Shown in pieces: positions 12,589-20,364 of a stretch of 20,364 nt of DNA. The notes below the pieces were generated by a model. The model ran no database searches. It was not told the origin of the DNA and saw only the letters and a program-made list of their open reading frames with translations. Origin of the DNA: a virus; IMG/VR virus record IMGVR_UViG_3300009320_000137, positions 1 through 20,364 of that record. One strand, given 5' to 3'. A program made the position numbers and the translations under genes. How positions within the stretch are numbered: position 1 is the first letter of the stretch; every line of letters starts with the position of its first letter.

Positions 12589-14670
12589 ATGGATTCGATC
12601 TTCGAATTGGCCGTCATAATCAAGGCCATTGATCAGATCTCCGGGCCGATAAAGAGCGCTCGCAAGGTGCTCGGGGATTTCGATAAATGGGCCGGCAAGG
12701 CTGACGGTATGGTTCGGTTCGGAGAACGGGCCGGCGTGGCCAGCGCCTTCATAGGTGCATCGGCGGCCAAGATGCGCGGAGCTCTGGGAGAAATCCTGGG
12801 GCCGCTCACTGAGGTCGAAGACTCCATGGCCAAGGTGCAAAGCGTCATTACTCCGATGAGCGGGGATATGGCCGCCTCGATGGCGAACATGAAAGCGGCG
12901 GCCCTGGACTGGAGCAAGGCTCATACCGACAGCGCCACAGAATTTCTCGACACCTCATACATGATGCTCTCAGCCGGACTCAACGAGGCAGCCGCTGTTG
13001 AAGCAACGCGTACAGCGATGGCCGTGGCCACGGCTACGATGGGCGATAACGTCGAAGCGGCTGATCTCATGGCACGCGTTTACAACAACCTGGGTGATCA
13101 GAGTGCCGATGTAGCAGGGGAGATGAGCCGGCTGGGCGATATCCTCACCAAGACTCAGCAGACCTTCCAGATCGCAAACCTCAACCAGCTCGCCACGGGC
13201 CTTCAGTATGGGATCCCAGTGGCCAAGCAGTTCGGTATCTCTGTTGAGCAGGTCAATGCCTCTATCGGCATGCTCAATACTCTCGGCCTGCAAGGATCGA
13301 TGGCAGGCACGGCTTTTGCCGCTACCATGCGGAACATGATCAAGGCCAGCGGTGAGCTTGGATTTGAGATGGCTCGAACGGCCTCTGGCGGTATCGACTT
13401 TGTCGGAACCGTGGAGAACATCCGGGCCGTGTACGGTGATTTTTCAAAGATGACCGATCGACAGAAGACTGCCTTCCAGAAGGCGTTTGGAGACGAGGGC
13501 CTGCGGGCTGTCTCGGTACTACTTGGCAAGACAGGGGAGCTGCGATCGGCCCTGGGTACAGTGACCGGATCGGCCGGGGCGACCACGGCGGCGATGATCA
13601 CGATGGAAAGTACATCCAGCGCCCAATTCAGAATTCTTCACAACAACCTGGACGCTGTGAAGGTGACGATCGGCGAGCACCTTCTTCCTATGATCAATCG
13701 CGGGATCCCCATTGTACAGAAGCTCATCACGAACATGGGCCGGTTTGCCGAGGCTCATCCGGGACTGATGAAGATCGGCGTGAGCCTCCTGGCGATCATG
13801 GCAGTGCTCCTAAGCATTATTGCTCCTATCCTCTCGGTAGGTGCCGGTTTTATGTTGATGGGAGGCTATGGGCTCAAGGCGGTTCTTGGAGTAGTGAGCG
13901 CGCTGCAGTGGCTCCTGCGGATCATGATATCCGGCAGTATCCAGGGCGCTGCAAAATCGATCGGTGTGGGATTCAGGTGGGGCTTCGGCCTGGCCAGGAC
14001 GGCCGTGCTTCGAAGCGTTACGGTCCTCCGAGCGTTCTCTCTCGGAGTTCTCCAATTGGCACGCCAGGCGCTCATTGCACTGATCGGCGTGCTGCCCGGC
14101 CTTATCGCTTCGGTATGGGCCTTCACGGCCGCTCTGCTTGCCAACCCGATCACATGGGTCGTGCTGGCTGTCGTGGGCCTTGGAGCCGGGCTCTGGGCCC
14201 TGATCAAGCACTGGGACACTGTGAAGGTGGCTTTCATGCAGGCCGTCGACTGGATCATGGGGTTTGGAAAACAGATGTATGCAGCCGGGGCTGCCCTATT
14301 TGCTTCCTTCACCGAGGGCCTGAAAAGCCTGGCCTCCAAGCCCGTCGAGTTCGTGAAGAATACCCTGGGTAAAATCCGGGCAATGCTTCCGTTTTCCGAT
14401 GCCAAGATGGGGCCGCTGGCTGATCTGAGCCGGTCCGGGGAAGCATTCAACGAAACCCTGAGCCGGTCGATCGAGAAGTCGAGCCCCCGGCTGATCTCTA
14501 CAGTGAAAGCCGAGCTCGGCGAGCTCCTCCCACAGCCGGCTCCGGCAGCCGCGCCGGCAGCCGAAACAGGTAGCGGCGAGAGGGTGATCAATATCAATAT
14601 CAACGGCGCAGCTCCGAATATGATCGAGCAGATTGCGGCAGCCGTTAAACTAGCCGTGGAGGCCACCTGA
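12589..14670 (+). CDS. Tail tape measure protein (TP901-type)
   Basis: This 693-residue protein begins MDSIFELAVIIKAIDQISGPI. About residues 75-300 are the PhageMin_Tail/TP901 core domain: VEDSMAKVQSVITPMSGDM, LDTSYMMLSAGLNEAAAVEA, TKTQQTFQIANLNQLATGL, and an MTDRQKTAFQKAFGDEG motif. Two hydrophobic blocks (about 395-440 and 485-540) may enter the host membrane during DNA passage. The C-terminus has KIRAMLPFSDAKMGPL, common to these proteins, followed by a Pro/Ala linker. The length of this protein sets tail length. At about 0.15 nm per residue, a tail near 100 nm is inferred. AAGGA at 12573-12577 is the likely ribosome site. TGATG overlap with the next gene. Confidence 0.9.
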   Translation: MDSIFELAVIIKAIDQISGPIKSARKVLGDFDKWAGKADGMVRFGERAGVASAFIGASAAKMRGALGEILGPLTEVEDSMAKVQSVITPMSGDMAASMANMKAAALDWSKAHTDSATEFLDTSYMMLSAGLNEAAAVEATRTAMAVATATMGDNVEAADLMARVYNNLGDQSADVAGEMSRLGDILTKTQQTFQIANLNQLATGLQYGIPVAKQFGISVEQVNASIGMLNTLGLQGSMAGTAFAATMRNMIKASGELGFEMARTASGGIDFVGTVENIRAVYGDFSKMTDRQKTAFQKAFGDEGLRAVSVLLGKTGELRSALGTVTGSAGATTAAMITMESTSSAQFRILHNNLDAVKVTIGEHLLPMINRGIPIVQKLITNMGRFAEAHPGLMKIGVSLLAIMAVLLSIIAPILSVGAGFMLMGGYGLKAVLGVVSALQWLLRIMISGSIQGAAKSIGVGFRWGFGLARTAVLRSVTVLRAFSLGVLQLARQALIALIGVLPGLIASVWAFTAALLANPITWVVLAVVGLGAGLWALIKHWDTVKVAFMQAVDWIMGFGKQMYAAGAALFASFTEGLKSLASKPVEFVKNTLGKIRAMLPFSDAKMGPLADLSRSGEAFNETLSRSIEKSSPRLISTVKAELGELLPQPAPAAAPAAETGSGERVINININGAAPNMIEQIAAAVKLAVEAT

Positions 14671-15266
14671 TGGCCCTCGATGTGAGCAAAATAGCCTCCA
14701 AGGACGTGGGGGCCGTAAAGCTCGATTCATCCCTGTTTCCGGATGCGATCCAGTTCATGCGGATCGAGCAGGAAGTGAAGATGGAGCGCGTCGAGGTGGA
14801 AGGGCGAAGCGGCCGGGCAAAGCTCGCAGAGGGATTCCAGGACGCAGACATCTCCATTGAGTTCAAGCTCACGGACGACAGCCCCGAGGGGGGCGCCACG
14901 GCAGTCGAAAAGCTCCAGTACATCCAGGACTTCTTCAGGAAAACGGACAACAGGGGCAAGCCCAATATCTACAGGCTCTCAAATGCACACACCAAGGCGC
15001 GAAAGATCGGGCAGGTGATTTTCCTTCGGCTCAGCAGCCGGGAGACCAACAGCAAGGATACCCTGATTGCGACGCTGCATTTCACCGAGTATGAGCCGAT
15101 CGCAGTCACGATCGAGGATCAGGCCAATCAGATGAGCCTGGCCGAGTCAACCCGGCCCTCCGAGGCAGACGAACTGGATCAGCTCATGAGCTATGAGGAG
15201 CCCGACATGTCCATAGGTCCTCCCTGGCCTACGGATGACGCCGTGGCTCCCGAGATGCCTTCGTGA
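14670..15266 (+). CDS. Putative baseplate hub / tail-tip associated protein (Mu N position)
   Basis: This 198-residue protein is coupled to the tape measure by TGATG. It is mostly beta: FMRIEQEVKMERVEVEGRSG, DADISIEFKLTDDSPEGG, RLSNAHTKARKIGQVIFLRL and LIATLHFTEYEPIAVTIED. The last 50 residues (STRPSEADELDQL to the end) are acidic and proline-rich, probably disordered. In Mu this position is filled by the much larger gpN (circulation protein), to which I see no similarity. Small beta proteins joining tape measure and hub (LysM-less gp53-type) are the closest idea. I do not recognise a definite family. Confidence 0.6.
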   Translation: MALDVSKIASKDVGAVKLDSSLFPDAIQFMRIEQEVKMERVEVEGRSGRAKLAEGFQDADISIEFKLTDDSPEGGATAVEKLQYIQDFFRKTDNRGKPNIYRLSNAHTKARKIGQVIFLRLSSRETNSKDTLIATLHFTEYEPIAVTIEDQANQMSLAESTRPSEADELDQLMSYEEPDMSIGPPWPTDDAVAPEMPS

Positions 15267-16042
15267 AGACACCATACTTTGCAGTGAAGCTCGAACTCTA
15301 CATCAACGGACGGATTGTGGACGATCTGCCGAGCGAGTTCGAGGTGTGGCATTCGGTTGCCAACAGCAACGGTGAGGGAAGGCTTCTGTGGAGATCCCCG
15401 AGCACCGATCTCCTCGAGGTATGCAATATCGCCAGGGACGATCTGATCGAGGTGAAGTGGGGATTCAGAGAGCAAGCCATCAATACGATCTTCCAGGGAT
15501 GGATATTTGATGTAAGCCCGACAAAGACGCTCGTGCTTCAAGGAACCTCGGCGAGCCCGACCTTCCGGTCGACCCGGATCACCAGGTCCTGGAGCGACAT
15601 CGATCCCTACACGGTGATCAACTACGCCCTTGAGCAGGCAGGCATTACCGATTTCGACCTCTCTGGGCCGGCGCTTCCAAAGCGGGATCACTTCGTGGCC
15701 AACAGCGATACTATCCCGGCGCTGCTCGCCAAGATCCGGAAGACCTGGGAGATCGGCTGGAAGTGGTATTTCGACCTGGAAGGGAAATTTCACTTCCATC
15801 CATGGATCAATCCGGGCAACAAGATCACCAAGCTCGAGTATGCCCAGAACATAGTCAGCCTCGAGCCCGGTGAGACAGTGAGCCGGCTCCTTACAATTCC
15901 GATGAGTCATATCTGGGCCGGGGATATCATTACGATCGTCCATCCCCAGGTCGGCCAGGGCAACTTCAGAGTGGATACGGTCAATCATTATCGACGCGCA
16001 GGGCAGAACCGTACTGCGCTTTTCTATCGAGAGACAGCGTGA
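15263..16042 (+). CDS. Baseplate hub protein (Mu gpP/gp44, P2 gpD-type)
   Basis: This 259-residue protein starts at GTG 15263, overlapping the previous stop (GTGA). It opens YFAVKLELYINGRIVDDLPSEFEVW, then a beta domain with EVKWGFREQAINTIFQGWIFD (about residues 65-90), a helical DPYTVINYALEQAGI segment, a WKWYFDLEGKFHFHPW strand pair (about 172-190), and a C-terminal MSHIWAGDIITIVHPQ..FRVDTVNHYRR barrel. This matches hub proteins that continue the tube symmetry into the spike. It lies directly before the spike gene, as in Mu and P2. Confidence 0.82.
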   Translation: MKTPYFAVKLELYINGRIVDDLPSEFEVWHSVANSNGEGRLLWRSPSTDLLEVCNIARDDLIEVKWGFREQAINTIFQGWIFDVSPTKTLVLQGTSASPTFRSTRITRSWSDIDPYTVINYALEQAGITDFDLSGPALPKRDHFVANSDTIPALLAKIRKTWEIGWKWYFDLEGKFHFHPWINPGNKITKLEYAQNIVSLEPGETVSRLLTIPMSHIWAGDIITIVHPQVGQGNFRVDTVNHYRRAGQNRTALFYRETA

Positions 16043-16638
16043 TGGATGTGGCGGAGCTGAGATATCTGTTCAAGCGGCTCGTCGAGAGCCTCATGCCGGA
16101 CCTCTCCACATATCGGCAACATCCGGTGCGGGCTCGGGTAACTAAGGTCTACACAGACAGATACGTGGTCGACGTGCAGCCGATAAAGCCCGACCTCTCC
16201 GATGATGAAGCGAAGCCTGAAATCCCCACGGTTCCACTTCCTACGCGATGGGCGGATCCGAGTGAGACAGTCGGGCTGTTTGCCCACATCCCGGTGGACA
16301 CGATCGTTCGAATCGGATTCTATGGCGGCGATCCGAACCAGCCCTATATCGATGACGTTCTCGGCAGCAGTTCTCCCGAGCTCTCCGAGGGCCTGGTATC
16401 GCTCAAGGCGGCAAAGGATTTGAAGCTTGAAGCGATAGCAGGGGATGCGACGATCGCGGGAACAAACACCAGGCTGGGAGATGGGGCAAATAAGAAGCTG
16501 ATCATCGAGACGTTTCAGGCCCTGTTCGATACCCATACACACGCTGGAGTTCAGGCCGGATCCGGAAGCACCGGGCCTCCGAGCACTCCAATGAATCCGT
16601 CTCATATGACCACCACAGTGGTGGCAAAGGCTGACTGA
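16042..16638 (+). CDS. Baseplate spike protein (gpV/Mu gp45-like)
   Basis: Product of 198 residues from ATG 16042 (TGATG with the hub stop). A GTG at 16039 is an alternative. An OB-fold lies at about residues 28-110: RARVTKVYTDRYVVDVQPIKPD, TRWADPSETVGLFAHIPVDTIVRIGFYGGDPNQPYI. This is followed by a short beta-helix (LSEGLVSLKAAKDLKLEAIAGDATIAG as two stretches, about 113-150) and the tip region with H165-T-H167, then GSGSTGPP. An HxH near the tip binds iron in P2 gpV-type spikes, and here the same role is inferred. It forms the trimeric needle that pierces the outer membrane. Confidence 0.85.
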   Translation: MDVAELRYLFKRLVESLMPDLSTYRQHPVRARVTKVYTDRYVVDVQPIKPDLSDDEAKPEIPTVPLPTRWADPSETVGLFAHIPVDTIVRIGFYGGDPNQPYIDDVLGSSSPELSEGLVSLKAAKDLKLEAIAGDATIAGTNTRLGDGANKKLIIETFQALFDTHTHAGVQAGSGSTGPPSTPMNPSHMTTTVVAKAD

Positions 16639-17045
16639 TGAGTAGCTTTCTGGGTGCTGATATCGCTCTCGATGCAAACGGAGACTTCATCGTCGACACC
16701 GATGGGGATCTGGCATTGGTAGAGGGTCGCGATTGTCTCGGTCAGGACATCCGGCATCGGGTTATCACTCCCAAAGGAGCCCTCTGGTACGACGAAGATT
16801 ACGGTGTTGGGCTGCAGCAGCATCTTCACAGCGAAGATCGCTCTGGATCACGAACTGAGATCGAGAAGAACATAGAGGAAGACCTCACGAAAGAACCCAG
16901 GGTCGATCCTTTTTCCATCGAAGCACAAGTTACGGAAATGACCGCCGACGAGATCAAGCTTATGCTCGCGGCCACTCCCCAGGGCGAGTCCAATCCACTC
17001 AACCTGGTCGTGGGCGCCGATTCAGAAGGCGTTACGGAGGAGTAG
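16638..17045 (+). CDS. Baseplate wedge protein (gpW / T4 gp25-like; Mu gp46)
   Basis: This 135-residue protein is coupled by TGATG to the spike. It shows the W/gp25 pattern: FLGADIALDANGDFIVDTDGDLALVEGRDCLGQDIRHRVITPKGALWYDEDYGVGL (about residues 4-60, read as two pieces), then the helix RTEIEKNIEEDLTKEPRVDPFSIEAQV (residues 71-97) and a beta end. The family anchors the baseplate to the sheath. GGAGGAG near its end provides the ribosome site of the next gene. Confidence 0.88.
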   Translation: MSSFLGADIALDANGDFIVDTDGDLALVEGRDCLGQDIRHRVITPKGALWYDEDYGVGLQQHLHSEDRSGSRTEIEKNIEEDLTKEPRVDPFSIEAQVTEMTADEIKLMLAATPQGESNPLNLVVGADSEGVTEE

Positions 17046-18182
17046 ATGGCAGTCACCATAAAGGACGAGGATACTCTTTACGAAGAGTTAAAAACGGACG
17101 CACAGTCCGAGATCCCCGCCATCACAAATTACAATACCGGGGGCGTGTGGGCTTCCATCCTTCGAATCATCGCTCGGGGCCTGGCCGCCCTGTACAGCCT
17201 TCTTCGCACAATCATCCGTTTGCTCTTCCTGGATACCTCAGAGGGGGGCTGGTTGGATCTCAAAGCGGCCGAGTACGACAACACCCGTCATGCGGCTGTC
17301 AAGACCGAAGGTGACGTCACCTTCGGCCGGACCGGCACTATCGGCAATATCACGATCGAAGTGAATAAGATCGTAGCCACCGAGGTCGACTCCCAGGGGC
17401 ATGAATATCGCTACCTGGTGACCGAGGAGACAGTCCTCGAGGACGGCGAGAGCGAAGTGGATGTTCCAACGAGAGCAGAGCAGGCGGGAGCATCCTACAA
17501 TGTGGGGCCAGGCACGATCACCCGTCTTATCACCCCGATCACAGGGATCGAATACGTCACGAACGGAGCCAGTTGGCTGACCAAGGAGGGGAGCGCCGCC
17601 GAGGAGGACGATGCGCTGATATCGCGCTGTCAGAACAAGTGGCCGCAACTGGCCCGAGGATCCAACGACGAGGCGTATCAATCCTGGGCCATGGAAGTGA
17701 CCGGTGTGGTCAGCGCTTTTGTAAACGGAAACGATCCGAGGGGCAGGGGAAGTGTCGACGTGCTCATCACCGGAGCTGCCGGGCCTCCTTCGCCCGAGTT
17801 GGTGGAGGATGTTCAGGATTATATCGATGCCCGCAGGCCGCTGTGTGCCGACGTGCTCGTGAAAGGACCCGATGAGGTTCCGGTCAATATTGATATCACA
17901 GTGACCGCAGAGCCCCACGACGGCGATCTCGATGCGATCAAGCTGGACTGTGAGAATGCGATCAACGCTATGTTCACGGCCAGTGAGGATTATCCGGCGA
18001 TCGCCCAACAGCAGCCGGGATGGGACTTCCGCAAGGCTCGAATTGTTTCCTCTGTCATGTCATGCGAGCATGTCATTAACGTCGTCGTTAACACTCCGGC
18101 CCTGGATGTAGAGATCGATCCTGACGAGCTGGCGACCAAGGGCACCGTGAACGTCACCGTAGTTCGAGGCGAGCAATACTGA
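17046..18182 (+). CDS. Baseplate J-like protein (Mu gp47)
   Basis: This 378-residue protein starts right after the W-type gene (stop 17043-17045) with CGGAGGAG ahead of the ATG. The N-terminal helical part TLYEELKTDAQSEIPAITNY...LDTSEGGWLDLKAAEY is followed by the beta domain with VTFGRTGTIGNITIEVNKIV and a PTRAEQAGASYNVGPGTI motif, then ITGIEYVTNGASWLTKEGSAAEEDD and RGRGSVDVLI; the C-terminal third has the repeating ferredoxin-like pattern. This is the Baseplate_J family, which builds the wedge ring holding fibres. Translation is coupled on (TGATG) to the gp48-type gene. Confidence 0.9.
   Translation: MAVTIKDEDTLYEELKTDAQSEIPAITNYNTGGVWASILRIIARGLAALYSLLRTIIRLLFLDTSEGGWLDLKAAEYDNTRHAAVKTEGDVTFGRTGTIGNITIEVNKIVATEVDSQGHEYRYLVTEETVLEDGESEVDVPTRAEQAGASYNVGPGTITRLITPITGIEYVTNGASWLTKEGSAAEEDDALISRCQNKWPQLARGSNDEAYQSWAMEVTGVVSAFVNGNDPRGRGSVDVLITGAAGPPSPELVEDVQDYIDARRPLCADVLVKGPDEVPVNIDITVTAEPHDGDLDAIKLDCENAINAMFTASEDYPAIAQQQPGWDFRKARIVSSVMSCEHVINVVVNTPALDVEIDPDELATKGTVNVTVVRGEQY
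17305..17326. repeat. 22-bp perfect palindrome inside the J gene
   Basis: CCGAAGGTGAC (17305-17315) is followed immediately by its exact reverse complement GTCACCTTCGG (17316-17326), with GTGACGTCAC at the centre. It codes for TEGDVTFGR, part of a conserved J-protein strand, so coding constraint may explain part of it. Confidence 0.85.
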
Positions 18183-18769
18183 TGACCTTTCTCTCGTACC
18201 TGTGGGAAAAGCTGGCCCACATCATCTTCAAGAAGCGCGTGCTCGCCACGAAGCGAAAGGTGCAGGCGCTCCTCGAGATTGTCGGCGACAAGATGGACGA
18301 TCTCCGAGCAGAGATATATCAGGCCAGGCTCGATCTGCTACTAGCTAAAGCTACTGGCGAAGGGCTCGATCGTCATGGCAGGAACCGTAAGCTTTACAGG
18401 CAGAGCGGAGAGAGCGATGAGGACTATCTAGACCGCTTGCTCGGTGCCTGGGATTATTACGGCATGACCGGCACACTAAACTTATATGCGGTAGCGCTGC
18501 ATATGTATCTAAGTAGCGGATTTTTAATTGACCAAGCCTATGAGCTCTTTGAAGCCTATGAAACCGACGATCCTCGTCCGAACTGGAATGAGTTTGCTTT
18601 CATTGTCGATGATGTAATTCATCCTACGATCACGGAGGCCGAGCACAGGGTCCTCAAGCAGGCAATGAATAAGTATAAGCCCTCACATACACGGGGTCAG
18701 GTCGGGTATTGCCAATTTCAATGTGATGATACAGGGTCTCTCGTGGATCGAGACCTGCTTACTGTGTAG
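18182..18769 (+). CDS. Tail/baseplate protein, Mu gp48 / gpI-type
   Basis: This 195-residue protein starts at ATG 18182 (TGATG with J). It is a helical protein with KVQALLEIVGDKMDDLRAEI, ATGEGLDRHGRNRKLYRQSGE and SDEDYLDRLLGAWDYYGMTGT (about residues 57-100), the pattern of P2 I/Mu gp48 proteins that follow J and connect the fibre. The C-terminus is beta (WNEFAFIVDDVIHP) and ends with SHTRGQVGYCQFQ. Codon use between about 18330 and 18540 looks more AT-rich (CTA, TTA, AGT) than in the rest of the operon, perhaps from recombination near the fibre. Confidence 0.78.
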   Translation: MTFLSYLWEKLAHIIFKKRVLATKRKVQALLEIVGDKMDDLRAEIYQARLDLLLAKATGEGLDRHGRNRKLYRQSGESDEDYLDRLLGAWDYYGMTGTLNLYAVALHMYLSSGFLIDQAYELFEAYETDDPRPNWNEFAFIVDDVIHPTITEAEHRVLKQAMNKYKPSHTRGQVGYCQFQCDDTGSLVDRDLLTV

Positions 18770-18778
18770 GAGCCACAA

Positions 18779-20314
18779 ATGCCGATAAGAGATTACCAGC
18801 CCTATATGGATGTTCGAAGTGCAGATCTGGACGACTGGCAGGCCAAGATACATTCGATGCTTCGGCCTGGGTTGCTCGGTGATGCTGATCTTATGGAACC
18901 AAACCTCAACGTGCCAGGCGATTCTGTTGGATTCAGTGAGATTCCCTCCGGAGAAGCCATCTATTCAGATTATACGTACCTCTCCGAGCTCAAATCGCAA
19001 AACCATACCTTCACCTCTGAGGCAACCGGCACGTACAAGGTCTACATCGATTCGTACTACAATGAAACTGGCAATCCTTATTACCAGGCTGAGATCAAGG
19101 TCACTACCGGATCGGTAGACGAGGATCGGTACCTGGTGATCTGCACAGTGGACTGGGATCTTCCAACGACCACTTTATCAAACCTAGTCGACCTGAGAGA
19201 GGGGAAGTTCGGACACATTTGGCGCTACGCAGATAAGAGCCTGCTGCATCGTCAGATCGCGTCTGGAGTGATCCACGACCAGCGCCGTAATGTCCCGGAG
19301 CTGGCCCGCCTGTTGGACGTGCCCTATATAGATGATCGCCCAAAGATCTTCGAAGCAGACACGGGTGAGAACTACTGCCGGGCCCTCTGCTTTGACGGCA
19401 CATATATGTACATGGGCCTCTACACCACACCGGGCAAGATCATCAAGATCGATCCTGCAACAATGACCCAGGTAGGAAGTACCCTCACTCTCAATACCGG
19501 TGAAGATTATATCACGGCACTCATCGGCGGGATCGGTGTCAATCCAAATTTGTATGCCGTCTGTCACACAAATCCGTTTGTTTTGGTGGCAATACAGGCC
19601 GGGGGCACTGGCGATATGATTCGGCTTGGGTCGTTTACCGGTGACTCAGGAAACAACGAACGCAATGCTAACGCGATCGCCTACGACGGAACCTATCTCT
19701 ATGTTGGCATGGGGCATGCTGTTCCTTTTCGAATCGTAAAAATCGATCCTGGAACTATGGCTCAAATGGGAAGTACCCTGAACGGCACCTCTCCGGAGGA
19801 TGGATGTCTGAGCCTCGTTTTCGATGGAGAATATCTCTATGCCGGCCTCGATGAGGATCTTTCCACAGATCCGTGGCGTGTTGTGAAGATCGACATCTCC
19901 GGTACCAGCCCGACCAAGATAAGCACAATGTCCTTCGATGACAACTACAACAAAGTCGCTGATCTCGCCTTCAACGGAACATCTATTTTCGGCATTCTCA
20001 ACACGGGTCCACCACGCATTATCGAGATCAATCCGAACGGCGACGAGACCGACATGATCTACTGCGGTTATCTGGATCTTAACAGCGATGATGGCGAAGA
20101 GGGCCATGCACTTGTTTTTGATGGTCTCCATATCCATGCTGCCGTGTATTCAGGTACGAGGGCATTCATCTGCAGAGTGCTCGGCAATCGGGCTCAGATC
20201 GATGCCTGGGCGAATCAACTCGCAGTTCCCAAAGCATTATGTTTCGATGGGAGATATATCTACGCAGGTTTTGATTCATCTCCGGCGAAGCTCCTTCAAA
20301 AACTGCCGATATAA
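18779..20314 (+). CDS. Tail fibre / receptor-binding protein with a C-terminal beta-propeller
   Basis: This 511-residue protein starts at ATG 18779 with TAGGAG (18767-18772), which includes the stop of the previous gene. About residues 1-190 attach the fibre (MPIRDYQPYMDVRSADLDDWQ, a beta sandwich, then LSNLVDLREGKFGHIWRYA). From about 199 to 511 there are repeats of the form (A/L)xFDGxYLYxGL...RIVKIDPxTMxQxGSTL, starting near residues 199, 244, 298, 343, 393, 444 and 485. The last is shortened (KALCFDGRYIYAGF) and could close the ring, giving six or seven blades. The propeller probably binds a surface glycan or protein of the host. Homology of the attachment part is by position (Mu S). Confidence 0.72.
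   Translation: MPIRDYQPYMDVRSADLDDWQAKIHSMLRPGLLGDADLMEPNLNVPGDSVGFSEIPSGEAIYSDYTYLSELKSQNHTFTSEATGTYKVYIDSYYNETGNPYYQAEIKVTTGSVDEDRYLVICTVDWDLPTTTLSNLVDLREGKFGHIWRYADKSLLHRQIASGVIHDQRRNVPELARLLDVPYIDDRPKIFEADTGENYCRALCFDGTYMYMGLYTTPGKIIKIDPATMTQVGSTLTLNTGEDYITALIGGIGVNPNLYAVCHTNPFVLVAIQAGGTGDMIRLGSFTGDSGNNERNANAIAYDGTYLYVGMGHAVPFRIVKIDPGTMAQMGSTLNGTSPEDGCLSLVFDGEYLYAGLDEDLSTDPWRVVKIDISGTSPTKISTMSFDDNYNKVADLAFNGTSIFGILNTGPPRIIEINPNGDETDMIYCGYLDLNSDDGEEGHALVFDGLHIHAAVYSGTRAFICRVLGNRAQIDAWANQLAVPKALCFDGRYIYAGFDSSPAKLLQKLPI
19445..19485 (+). repeat. Imperfect 41-bp repeat in the fibre gene, copy 1 (copy 2 at 19739-19779)
   Basis: The units begin AAGATCGATCC and AAAATCGATCC and both end GAAGTACCCT, with 33 of 41 positions equal by eye. 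They encode KIDPATMTQVGSTL and KIDPGTMAQMGSTL, the outer strands of two propeller blades, and show that blades arose by duplication at the DNA level. Confidence 0.75.
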
Positions 20315-20328
20315 AACGGACGATCGAA

Positions 20329-20364
20329 ATGTCGAAACCAGAGCCCATAGCGGTTAAAAAGACT
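20329..20364 (+). CDS. Start of a further late gene, cut by the window end
   Basis: ATG 20329 opens a frame reading MSKPEPIAVKKT to the edge. The ribosome site (CGGA at 20317-20320) is weak. By position, after the fibre, it may be a fibre chaperone or a second fibre gene. Only 12 residues are seen, so no function is given. Confidence 0.4.
   Translation, partial: MSKPEPIAVKKT

Noticed and set aside
13866-14666. A 266-residue - strand open frame inside the tape measure gene
   Set aside because: Low-complexity Ser/Ala/Thr-rich translation and no ribosome site or promoter like that of the true - strand gene at 12309-12533.
17238-18008. A 256-residue - strand open frame opposite the J gene
   Set aside because: Codon-bias shadow of J, with no start signals and no motifs.
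1-20364. CRISPR array, tRNA, rRNA, insertion sequence, integrase/transposase or attachment site
   Set aside because: No repeat-spacer pattern, RNA gene, transposase or att-like repeat was seen. The element ends and early genes are outside the window.

Overview
The window is an almost complete late (head and tail morphogenesis) block of a Mu-like contractile-tailed temperate phage or prophage. The gene order follows phage Mu from about gp25 to the tail fibre: gp25-, gp26- and gp27-like genes, terminase large subunit (gp28), a portal (gp29/DUF935) fused to a gp30-like head morphogenesis domain, protease I with a nested scaffold, a small decoration protein, major capsid T, gp35-like, gp36-like (DUF1320), gpG-like, gp37-like, a small unknown, tail sheath, tail tube, a frameshifted tail assembly chaperone, tape measure, hub proteins, spike, W/gp25 wedge, J/gp47, gp48/I and a beta-propeller tail fibre. 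No early, transposition, repressor or lysis genes and no host genes are present, so both ends of the element lie outside. The DNA is GC-rich, with strong AAGGAG-type Shine-Dalgarno sequences. This fits a Gram-negative, proteobacterial-type host, but the host cannot be named from this window.

Layout: 1-2700 packaging accessories and terminase. 2697-4994 the portal/gp30 fusion. 4995-7958 protease, scaffold, decoration and major capsid genes. 8048-9841 head completion and connector genes. 9869-12315 sheath, tube and chaperone. 12309-12590 a single reverse-strand gene with its own promoter. 12589-18769 tape measure, hub, spike and baseplate. 18779-20314 the fibre. 20329-end the start of a further gene. 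Nearly all + strand genes are packed tightly, many joined by TGATG or GTGA stop/start overlaps, so they look like one translationally coupled late operon whose promoter is upstream of the window.

The gene products would package DNA (terminase into the portal), build and mature the procapsid (scaffold, protease, capsid, cement protein), close the head (gp36, gpG, gp37-like) and assemble a contractile tail tipped with a spike, baseplate and fibre. The most notable signals are these. (1) A reverse-strand 74-aa membrane protein gene sits in the middle of the tail operon. It has a near-consensus sigma-70 promoter (TTGACT-17 bp-TATACT) and an AGGAGGT ribosome binding site, which is the architecture of a lysogenically expressed 'moron'. 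(2) A -1 frameshift site A_AAA_AAG with a downstream stem-loop makes a 179-aa chaperone fusion whose stop overlaps the end of the moron tail to tail. (3) A strong internal start produces a separate scaffold from the protease gene. (4) The portal and gp30-like domains are fused. (5) The fibre is built from repeated propeller blades. (6) A 22-bp perfect palindrome lies inside the J gene.
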